Source: Bacteroidota bacterium
GTDB lineage: Bacteria > Bacteroidota > Bacteroidia > Bacteroidales > F082
Assembly (NCBI GenBank): GCA_002686705.1
Contig: NYYH01000022.1
Location: 32,916 to 55,646 of the forward strand
Length of the DNA: 22,731 nucleotides
Direction of reading: 5' to 3'
The notes beneath the pieces were generated by a model, which made no database searches, was not told the DNA's origin, and saw nothing but the letters and a program-made list of their open reading frames with translations. Shown piece after piece: positions 16,559 through 22,731 of the stretch. Every line of letters starts with the position of its first letter. The stretch's first letter is position 1. The position numbers and the translations under genes were made by a program.

Positions 16559-19231
16559 ATGGAAATAAAAAAAATAGTTTTAGTTGCCATACTTTCAATT
16601 TTGATACTTAGAGTAAGTTCACAGTCAGTGTATATTCCTAAGTCGGAAATAATTGAATCTCGAAATGGAAAATCATACTATGTACACACTGTAAGAAAAG
16701 GACAAACCGTTTATTCCATTGCTAAGGTATACAATGTTACTCCTAATGAAATATATTTTGAGAATCCTGTAGCAAAAAAGGGTTTACTGATTAATCAGAA
16801 CTTGTTTATTCCTACTGTAAATAAAGAAACTGAGCTTAAAAACGATGTGGTTACAGCAGATTTCGACTTTTTTTATCACGTGGCTTCCAAGAATGAAACG
16901 TTTGCACGCTTAAGCTCAATTTATTTAATTCCTGAAAGATATATTTTCAAAGCAAATCCTAATTTATCATCACCTTTACGGGAAGGAGAATATGTTAAAA
17001 TACCTGTTGAAGACTCGTTTGATATATTAGATGGAAAGGCAAAAAAAAGGAGCTCAACAAGATCGGTTAAAGCTTCAAATACAGGTTCTGCCTATTCCAA
17101 ACGAGTCAATAATCCCGCATCAAATAATTCATCTGCAAGTAAGCTTAATACTAGTGATAATAGATCAAAGTCAAATTCTGCGAATAATCGTATCCCGGCA
17201 GATATATCAGAAACAGTTAGTTTCAATCCTGATATAGCTGTGATTCCGGATTATCGGCATGTTGTAATTCTTGGAGAAACGACAAAAACTATTGCAAACA
17301 AATATGATATTCCGGTAGATATTCTTAAAGCTGCAAATCCGGGGTTAGGGAACAATGTTACAAAGGGAGATCGTTTACGTGTTCCTGATAAAACAAAATT
17401 ACAAAAGACAATCAAAGAACAACCTCTCAACAACAACGAACCCAAAATAATTGAACCAACTACTGATACAAACATTTCTATTCCAGCAGCTACAAGTCCT
17501 CAATATGAAACAATAAAACATAAGGTGAAGAAAAAAGAAACTCTTTATAGTATTGGAAGGGAATATGGAGTTACAGTTTCTGAGCTGATGCAGGCTAATA
17601 ATGGGCTTACAACTACAATAAGTATCAGACAAATAATTCTTGTTCCAAAAAAAAAAATAAGCACTCCGTATATAATCCACAGAGTGGAAAACAAAACCAA
17701 AGTAAGTAAAATTGCAAAGCTCTATCGAATTCCGGTTTACCAAATAAAAGAGTATAACCCTGAAGTTGGAAAGCGTGTTTATAGTGGCCAGGATATTAAA
17801 ATTCCTGTGGGAAATCATGCAATAATTATGACCTTACCACTTGTAAATGATAAAGTTTCACGTTCGCATGAGCAGTCTGACAGATACAAGCATATTACTG
17901 AAAATAGAAGCAGCCATTGTAACTTCACACCTGATGGCAACAGGATTTTTAAAATAGCTTTAATGATACCTATGTTTTTAGAAGAGGCTGACAGTCTGAA
18001 TAAAGAAGAATTCCTGTTGTCACATCAACCTTTTTTTTCTCCTTTCAGATTTATTCAATTTTACGAAGGGGCTCTACTGGCTCTGGATTCATTGACAAAA
18101 CAAGGGATGAAAGTTGAAATGTATGTTTATGATGTTGGCAGAAATCTAACTAAAACGACAGAAGTTTTACGGCAACGTGAATTACGTAATATGGATCTCA
18201 TAATTGGACCGTTTTATAGCAATAGCTTTAATCAGGTTGCTTTGTTTGCTGGTAATTTCAACATACCTATAGTTAATCCTCTTTCATATCGTGAAGCTGT
18301 AATAAACGATTATAAAACAGTAATTAAAGTTAAACCAGAAATTCTGTCTCAAGTAGTGATGATAAAAACATATGTCAATATTTTTGCAAATTATAGTAAG
18401 GTTTTCCTGATTTCTCAAACATCCTATAAAGACGCTGATAAGGTTATTGAAATAAACAATGGAATAATATCGGAACTTGAACCTCAGATTAAATTTAGTA
18501 ACGAAGAACTACTTGACTTAGCTTTTGCTGTTGCACAGCGCGATACACTTTATGAGGATGTAAATACCCCACCCCCCTTCATTATAGAGAATACAGAGAT
18601 TTATCCTTCAATTCTTGAAAGCATACCATCGGATAGCACTGTTATCAATAACTACCTGATTAGAATTAATTATGCTACTGACAGTCTGCACCCATTCCTT
18701 GAAAATGCTTCACCCCTACGCAACAATCTTGTATTATTATATGGTACTAAAAAGTCATTTATTCTGGATGTAATTAATAGACTAAACGAATGCAGAGATA
18801 CTTTTGATATTCAACTACTTGGAGTTCCAACATGGGAAAGAATAAACAATCTTAGCAATGTCGAAATGAATAATCTCAATTTATCGTATTTCGCATCTAA
18901 TTACATTAACTATCAATCTGAAAGCACACAGGACTTCATCGACACTTTTAGAAATAATTTTAGTAGTGAACCCGACTATTATGCATTTTCTGGTTTTGAT
19001 GTCACTTACTACTTCTTAAGCTCACTTTTTTACTTAGGTGATGATTTTAGTGATTGCCTCGATCAGTTTCCAATGAAACTATTGCAGTCGACGTATTCGT
19101 TTAAAAGAGTTGCTAACACGGATAATTTTGAAAACAAGTACTGGAATCTATTACAACTCAAGCATATGACCAAAATAAAAATACCTGATAACATCATACT
19201 TCCTGAGAAAGAAGTTTTGACATATGATTAA
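16559..19231 (+). CDS. Five-LysM protein fused to a type 1 periplasmic-binding (ABC substrate-binding-like) domain
   Basis: Large exported protein of 890 aa with a signal peptide (~1-22, VAILSILILRVSSQS). Five LysM peptidoglycan-binding modules can be read: ~40-86 (HTVRKGQTVYSIAKVYNVTP), ~105-150, ~232-276, ~318-364 (HKVKKKETLYSIGREYGVTV) and ~370-417. A Ser/Asn/Lys-rich linker (~155-230) separates modules 2 and 3. From ~464 onward (FKIALMIPMFLEEAD ... FIQFYEGALLALDSLTKQGMKVEMYVYDVGRN ... LIIGPFYSNSFNQVA ... IPIVNPLSYREAV) the fold is that of type 1 periplasmic-binding proteins related to amino-acid ABC binding proteins and LpoA. No ABC permease is nearby, so a regulator or scaffold of wall synthesis is more likely than transport; this is inference. 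It overlaps the next gene by 8 bp. Confidence 0.9.
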   Translation: MEIKKIVLVAILSILILRVSSQSVYIPKSEIIESRNGKSYYVHTVRKGQTVYSIAKVYNVTPNEIYFENPVAKKGLLINQNLFIPTVNKETELKNDVVTADFDFFYHVASKNETFARLSSIYLIPERYIFKANPNLSSPLREGEYVKIPVEDSFDILDGKAKKRSSTRSVKASNTGSAYSKRVNNPASNNSSASKLNTSDNRSKSNSANNRIPADISETVSFNPDIAVIPDYRHVVILGETTKTIANKYDIPVDILKAANPGLGNNVTKGDRLRVPDKTKLQKTIKEQPLNNNEPKIIEPTTDTNISIPAATSPQYETIKHKVKKKETLYSIGREYGVTVSELMQANNGLTTTISIRQIILVPKKKISTPYIIHRVENKTKVSKIAKLYRIPVYQIKEYNPEVGKRVYSGQDIKIPVGNHAIIMTLPLVNDKVSRSHEQSDRYKHITENRSSHCNFTPDGNRIFKIALMIPMFLEEADSLNKEEFLLSHQPFFSPFRFIQFYEGALLALDSLTKQGMKVEMYVYDVGRNLTKTTEVLRQRELRNMDLIIGPFYSNSFNQVALFAGNFNIPIVNPLSYREAVINDYKTVIKVKPEILSQVVMIKTYVNIFANYSKVFLISQTSYKDADKVIEINNGIISELEPQIKFSNEELLDLAFAVAQRDTLYEDVNTPPPFIIENTEIYPSILESIPSDSTVINNYLIRINYATDSLHPFLENASPLRNNLVLLYGTKKSFILDVINRLNECRDTFDIQLLGVPTWERINNLSNVEMNNLNLSYFASNYINYQSESTQDFIDTFRNNFSSEPDYYAFSGFDVTYYFLSSLFYLGDDFSDCLDQFPMKLLQSTYSFKRVANTDNFENKYWNLLQLKHMTKIKIPDNIILPEKEVLTYD

Positions 19232-19865
19232 TTCAATCAAAATATTTTTACTACTACTTTTTTTATCAATATTATATATTGGATGTAAGGACAACCGTGA
19301 AAAATATTGGGAGAATGGGAATCTTCAGTCGGAGCTGCAATACAAGGATAACAAACTAAACGGCCTAGCAACCTGGTATTATGAGAATGGTAATAAAGAG
19401 CAAGAGGTATATTACACCAACAATGTAATAGTTGGTTCTCTTTTACGGTGGTACCAAAACGGAAACTATGAATCTAAATCATTTTACAAAAATGGCAGGC
19501 TTGAAGGTCAGGCACTTATGTTTGATGAAAATGGACATTTGCTATCGGAAGAAAATTATGTTAATGACACATTAGATGGTAAGTTCATTCAGTGGTATTC
19601 ATCAGGTCAGATGAAAATTAATGGACATTACGAACGTGGTAATTATAATGGTCGCTGGCTTTATTACAACCTAGTTGGTGATATAATTGGCACTGGCAAC
19701 TATGTTAAGGGCACAGGAATTCAAAAAGCATGGTATCCAAATGGGAATATAATGCGGGAAATCAATTATGTCAATAATCTAAAACATGGCACCGAAAAAT
19801 TGTTTAACATTGATGGAAAACTTGAAGAAACTCTATATTATAAAGAAGGCAAATTAATAGATTAA
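19224..19865 (+). CDS. MORN-repeat lipoprotein (YwqK-like)
   Basis: A 213-aa predicted lipoprotein with the lipobox LYIGC (Cys21). The mature part is a run of about eight MORN-type (MORN_2) repeats of roughly 22-24 residues, pattern Y-x-N-G-x-x-x-x-E-x-x-Y-x-x-(N/G)-x-x-x-G, for example WYYENGNKEQEVYYTNN, WYQNGNYESKSFYKNG and WYPNGNIMREINYVNN. Automated pipelines often label such proteins 'toxin-antitoxin system YwqK family antitoxin', but no toxin gene is adjacent and the lipoprotein signal argues against a cytoplasmic antitoxin. Its start codon lies inside the end of the LysM gene (8-bp overlap), so the two are very probably translationally coupled and may work together at the envelope. Confidence 0.88.
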   Translation: MINSIKIFLLLLFLSILYIGCKDNREKYWENGNLQSELQYKDNKLNGLATWYYENGNKEQEVYYTNNVIVGSLLRWYQNGNYESKSFYKNGRLEGQALMFDENGHLLSEENYVNDTLDGKFIQWYSSGQMKINGHYERGNYNGRWLYYNLVGDIIGTGNYVKGTGIQKAWYPNGNIMREINYVNNLKHGTEKLFNIDGKLEETLYYKEGKLID

Positions 19866-19940
19866 ACGTTGTGTGAAAATATTAATCTCCAAATTTAATT
19901 TTACTTTTATTAATTAGTAATATCCAAAACCAAGTAAATT

Positions 19941-21482
19941 ATGTCGAAATTACGATTCCTTTTCCTGGAAGACAATTCAATCGATGCACAATTAATAATT
20001 GATGAGTTACGTGATTTCGGTTTTCAGTTTGAACAACTACTTGTTAACAATAAACAAGAATTTTTAGTTGGTCTAAACAACTTCAATCCACACATTGTTT
20101 TCTCCGACTTTTTGATTCCTGATTTCAATGGCATTGAAGTTATTAAAGAAATAATTAATAAGCACCAAGGTATACCAATTATTATCGTTTCAGCATCAAT
20201 AAATGAGGTAACAGCTGTTGAATGTATGAAATTGGGAGCATCTGATTATATTCTTAAAAACAACCTCACTCGGCTAGGTATTGCGACAAAATCAGCGTTA
20301 GAGATTGCAAAGCTAAAAGAAGAAAACCTAAAGGTGCAAAATGAAATTAAAGCAAGAGAAGCCAGTTTAAGTGCAATTTTCAAAGCTGCCGATAATGTCT
20401 CGTTTATTTTAAGTACCGTTGTTGGTGAAGATTCTATTATCTTGGAATTTAGTCATGGTGCTGAAAACATTTTTGGATATAAGAAAAATGAAATTATTGG
20501 CAAACCAGTAAAAATATTACATACTGTTGAGACTATTGAAAACTTTTCAAATTATCTTAATAAGATGAAAAAGGGTGAAGAAGGGTTCAAAGGACAAACT
20601 GTAATGATAAGAAAATCTGGAAAAAAATTCCCTGCACTTCATACTGCCTATCCGGTGTTTGATAAAGATGGGAATCTTGTGCATGCTTTAGGTGTTACAA
20701 TTGACATAAGTAAAGTAATTGAAATTGAGAATGCTCTGAAAGAACGGGAAGCACAATTACTTCATTCCCAAAAAATGGAAGCAATTGGACTTATGGCAAG
20801 TGGAATTGCACACAACTTTAATAACATATTACAGGTAGTTGTTGGTTACATCGACTTTGCAAAAGAAGGACTAAAGGAAACCGAACAAAGGTATAAAGAT
20901 ATTGAACAAATAAACCAGCATATTATACGGGCAACAAAACTGACAAAGAGCCTTCTAGCTGTTGGTAAAGAACAATTTATGACAAAAAATGATATTGATA
21001 TAAACGATATCATGAAACCTATTGTTGATATTACAAATCGCACAACTAATAACAATATAGAAGTCAAATTTACGCCACAGGAAAACCTACCAACCATTGT
21101 TGCTGATGGAGGCCAAATAGATCAGGTAATTATGAATATCTTTTTAAATGCAAAGGATGCAATACCAAATGGCGGCCTAATTGAAGCAAGCACACAATGT
21201 GTATTAATAGATGAGGTTTTTTGTTTGAATAATGCTTGGGCCAAAGTTGGAAAATATATTCTGATAAGAATTGTGGATACTGGACATGGCATGGATCCGG
21301 ATACAAAAAGCAGAGTTTTTGAACCATATTTTACCACCAAGGACATATATAAAGGCACAGGTTTGGGATTGTCAACAGCTTTTGGAATTATCTCACAACA
21401 TAATGGTCTTTTTAATGTAATTAGTGAGAAAAACAAGGGAACCACATTTGAAGTTTATCTTCCCTTAAAGCATAAATCTTAG
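19941..21482 (+). CDS. Soluble hybrid sensor histidine kinase: receiver-PAS-HisKA-HATPase
   Basis: A 513-aa cytoplasmic signalling protein with no signal peptide or membrane helix. Receiver domain ~1-120: acidic pair E10/D11, phospho-acceptor D56 (VFSDFLIP), S84 and K106 (YILK). PAS domain ~140-262 (FSHGAENIFGYKKNEIIGKPVKIL ... DKDGNLVHALGVTIDIS). The H-box SGIAHNFNNILQVVVGYIDFA gives H291. The catalytic ATPase domain has N403 (LNAKDA), DTGHGMDPD (446-454), the F-box EPYFTTKD and the G2 box GTGLGLSTAFG (472-482). All expected residues are intact. The N-terminal receiver probably takes phosphate from another kinase, so this may be a middle component of a phosphorelay. The following gene is a broken CheY-like receiver. 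A weak TACTTTTA box lies at 19902-19909. Confidence 0.93.
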   Translation: MSKLRFLFLEDNSIDAQLIIDELRDFGFQFEQLLVNNKQEFLVGLNNFNPHIVFSDFLIPDFNGIEVIKEIINKHQGIPIIIVSASINEVTAVECMKLGASDYILKNNLTRLGIATKSALEIAKLKEENLKVQNEIKAREASLSAIFKAADNVSFILSTVVGEDSIILEFSHGAENIFGYKKNEIIGKPVKILHTVETIENFSNYLNKMKKGEEGFKGQTVMIRKSGKKFPALHTAYPVFDKDGNLVHALGVTIDISKVIEIENALKEREAQLLHSQKMEAIGLMASGIAHNFNNILQVVVGYIDFAKEGLKETEQRYKDIEQINQHIIRATKLTKSLLAVGKEQFMTKNDIDINDIMKPIVDITNRTTNNNIEVKFTPQENLPTIVADGGQIDQVIMNIFLNAKDAIPNGGLIEASTQCVLIDEVFCLNNAWAKVGKYILIRIVDTGHGMDPDTKSRVFEPYFTTKDIYKGTGLGLSTAFGIISQHNGLFNVISEKNKGTTFEVYLPLKHKS

Positions 21483-21525
21483 TACATCTTTTATAGCAGG
21501 TGGATTCTCCATTTTTAAAATAAAC

Positions 21526-21540
21526 GAAAATTATATTTTC
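21526..21540. repeat. Short AT-rich inverted repeat between the kinase and receiver genes
   Basis: GAAAAT-TAT-ATTTTC, a perfect 6-bp stem with a 3-nt loop, 44 bp after the histidine kinase stop. It has no T-tract, so it is a poor intrinsic terminator candidate, and a match of this kind is not rare in AT-rich DNA. Confidence 0.25.
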
Positions 21541-21620
21541 CAATTATGATCTGAATTAATTTTCTACTTTTATCGTGCGAAAAAGTTTATTTAGGTCAAT
21601 ATTAAATTAATAGGCGAGAG

Positions 21621-21988
21621 ATGGCTAAAATCTTAGTGGTTGACGATGAACAAAATATTCGTGACGTTTTTAAACGAGCACTTGAAAATGGTGGTCATGA
21701 AGCTGTTGTTGCTGAAAATGGTATTGTTGGACAACAAAAGTTTTTAGAACACAATCCTGAGATTGTTATCTTAGACATATAATGCCTGAACAGGAAGGTA
21801 TTGCAACTATGCTCCAATTAAAAGCAATAGATAATGATGTAAAGATTATAGCTGTTTCAGGCGGAGGAATGGGAAACGCTATAGATTATTTAGACAACGC
21901 ATTAAAACTTGGAGCTAAAGCTGTATTCGAGAAACCAGTAAACCTTCAGAAACTAATTAATAAGGTGGATTTACTACTAATGGAGTAG
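21621..21988 (+). pseudogene. CheY-like single-domain response regulator broken by a one-base frameshift
   Basis: The frame from ATG 21621 encodes MAKILVVDDEQNIRDVF ... NPEIVILDI (53 codons), the N-terminal half of a receiver domain with acidic pair D8/D9 and phospho-acceptor Asp in VILD. It stops at TAA 21780-21782. A second frame, shifted by one base, begins exactly there with ATG 21782 and continues MPEQEGIATML ... KIIAVSGGG ... GAKAVFEKPVNLQKLI (68 codons), the C-terminal half with the conserved Ser and Lys (EKP). Restoring one base in ATATAATG (to ATAATAATG) would give an intact ~122-aa receiver reading LDIIMPEQEG. The gene is therefore either a recent frameshift mutant or a sequencing/assembly error; a coupled two-part receiver or -1 slippage is less likely. 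A weak TACTTTTA box lies at 21565-21572. Confidence 0.85.
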
Positions 21989-22033
21989 GAATTTATATTA
22001 AAATCGCCGTACAATTATAAAAGTTTAAAATTT

Positions 22034-22579
22034 ATGAGAACTCTCTCAAAACTTATTTATTCCATAATTGGCTGGAAAGCAGTGGGGTCTGTTCCTGAAG
22101 AAATAAAAAAAGCTGTTTTTATTGTTGCACCTCATACCAGTGCATTGGACTTTTATATCGGCAGGTTTTATTGCTGGATCAATAAATTACCTATGAAAGT
22201 TTTAATAAAGAAAGAAGCTTTCAAAGGACCTTTAGGGGGATTATTAAAGAAGGTTGGAGGAATGCCCATTGATAGAAGCAAAGCTACAAGTAAGATTACA
22301 CAAATTGTTAATATGTTCGATGAGCATGACGAGATGTTCCTTACTATTGCTCCTGAAGGTACGAGAAAGTATAATGATCGTTGGAAGATGGGATTTTATC
22401 ACATTGCTGTACAGGCAAAGGTTCCAATACTTCTCTCATTCCTGGATTACGAAAAAAAAGAAGCAGGTATTGGGCCACCATTCTATCCAACCGGTGATGT
22501 TGAAAAAGATTTTAAGGAAATCGAGAATTATTATCGAGGCAAAAAGGGGAGACACCCCGAGAGATTCAACCTGAGTTGA
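22034..22579 (+). CDS. Small 1-acyl-sn-glycerol-3-phosphate acyltransferase-like protein (PlsC family)
   Basis: A 181-aa acyltransferase of the LPLAT/PlsC superfamily that would transfer an acyl chain onto a lysophospholipid or related acceptor. Catalytic motif I is APHTSALDFYIG with the H-x4-D pair H34/D39. Motif II is replaced by the short GGMPIDR (75-81). Motif III is IAPEGTRKYNDRWKMGFYHIA with PEGTR at 107-111. Motif IV is around VPILLSF (130-136). The protein is shorter than typical PlsC (~240 aa) and has no long N-terminal membrane helix, as in a short soluble or peripheral subgroup seen in Bacteroidota. It lies 45 bp after the broken receiver gene and may share its transcript. The acceptor lipid is not readable. 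Confidence 0.88.
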   Translation: MRTLSKLIYSIIGWKAVGSVPEEIKKAVFIVAPHTSALDFYIGRFYCWINKLPMKVLIKKEAFKGPLGGLLKKVGGMPIDRSKATSKITQIVNMFDEHDEMFLTIAPEGTRKYNDRWKMGFYHIAVQAKVPILLSFLDYEKKEAGIGPPFYPTGDVEKDFKEIENYYRGKKGRHPERFNLS

Positions 22580-22630
22580 TTATGTACAAATATTCGTTCA
22601 ATCAAATTTTAGATATCTTTGCCAATCAAA

Positions 22631-22648
22631 CAAGTTAAATCTAACTTG
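22631..22648. terminator. Hairpin between convergent genes, possible terminator
   Basis: CAAGTTA-AATC-TAACTTG is a perfect 7-bp stem with a 4-nt loop, 51 bp after the acyltransferase stop and 15 bp beyond the stop of the minus-strand frame at 22664. On the minus strand it is followed by TTTGATT, a weak T-tract; on the plus strand the T-run comes 12 bp later. It is therefore only a moderate terminator candidate. Confidence 0.4.
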
Positions 22649-22663
22649 AAGTTACCCCATTTT

Positions 22664-22731
22664 TTAAGTGAAGCCAAATTCTAATTGCTCTATATCTCTA
22701 TCAGGAGGCCTGGCCGCCGTTATTTTTCCTG
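22664..22731 (-). CDS. C-terminal fragment of an unidentified protein entering from the right edge
   Basis: A minus-strand frame is open from the window edge for 21 codons and stops at TAA 22666-22664. The last residues read DIEQLEFGFT, which look protein-like, and the G+C content near the edge is higher than in the intergenic DNA. The convergent position opposite the acyltransferase, with the hairpin at 22631-22648 between them, fits a real gene end. Twenty-one codons are too few to identify a family or to exclude chance. Confidence 0.35.
   Translation of the reverse strand, partial: GKITAARPPDRDIEQLEFGFT

Noticed and set aside
19224..19865. Possible toxin-antitoxin system (YwqK-family antitoxin label)
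   Set aside because: The protein has a lipoprotein signal and MORN repeats, and no toxin-like gene is adjacent. The label is a naming artefact for MORN_2 proteins.
22614..22621. TATCTTTG promoter-like box followed by a hairpin, possible small RNA
   Set aside because: No -33 element at a suitable distance and no downstream gene on the plus strand. TAnnTTTG matches arise by chance in AT-rich DNA, and the hairpin is better explained as a convergent terminator.
1..22731. Mobile element, CRISPR array, prophage or defence island
   Set aside because: No transposase, integrase, direct-repeat array, phage structural gene, nuclease-helicase cluster or tRNA attachment site is visible; nearly all genes are core metabolism, envelope or signalling types.

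Overview
The window looks like ordinary chromosomal DNA from a member of the Bacteroidota, probably a free-living or environmental Bacteroidales/Marinilabiliales-type organism. The evidence is a low G+C, AT-rich sequence, the lack of strong Shine-Dalgarno sites, several TAnnTTTG -7 promoter boxes just upstream of genes, a protein with a type IX secretion (T9SS) C-terminal sorting domain, several Bacteroidota-style lipoproteins, and guaA followed by a LysM/periplasmic-binding fusion protein. No rRNA, tRNA, CRISPR array, insertion sequence, phage gene or integration site is visible. Coding density is high: the largest gap between genes is about 195 bp (9130-9324).

Layout. 1-2657 (minus strand): 5' part of endonuclease III (nth, cut by the window edge), a tryptophan-rich T9SS cargo protein, and a small outer-membrane beta-barrel protein. 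2790-6297 (plus): a beta-helix lipoprotein, a small P-loop nucleoside/nicotinamide riboside kinase-like protein, and an SO_0444-type Cu/Zn efflux permease with a C-terminal HMA metal-binding domain. 6275-9129 (minus): a probable operon of an unrecognised 234-aa protein, a YbdG-like MscS channel and a PPK2 polyphosphate kinase; ppk2 overlaps the permease tail-to-tail by 23 bp. 9325-12357 (minus): a probable operon of a small Ig-like lipoprotein, a YegS/DagK-type lipid kinase, an SUI1/YciH-type translation factor and an exported bleomycin-hydrolase-like peptidase. 12495-14267 (plus): an M23 peptidase. 14325-14813 (minus): a membrane-anchored small protein. 14888-19865 (plus): guaA, a five-LysM receptor-like protein and a MORN-repeat lipoprotein. 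19941-22579 (plus): a REC-PAS-histidine kinase, a CheY-like receiver broken by a single-base frameshift, and a small PlsC-like acyltransferase. A minus-strand reading frame enters from the right edge.

The genes share a loose theme of cell-envelope maintenance (M23, LysM, MORN, acyltransferase, lipid kinase, mechanosensitive channel) and stress or metal handling (PPK2, Cu/Zn efflux), mixed with housekeeping (nth, guaA). I see no convincing new multi-gene system. The points most worth checking are the frameshifted receiver next to the kinase, the tryptophan-rich repeat protein, the unrecognised gene heading the mscS-ppk2 operon, the exported PepC-like peptidase, and the apparently leaderless guaA promoter. 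All functional calls come from reading motifs by eye; no database search was run.
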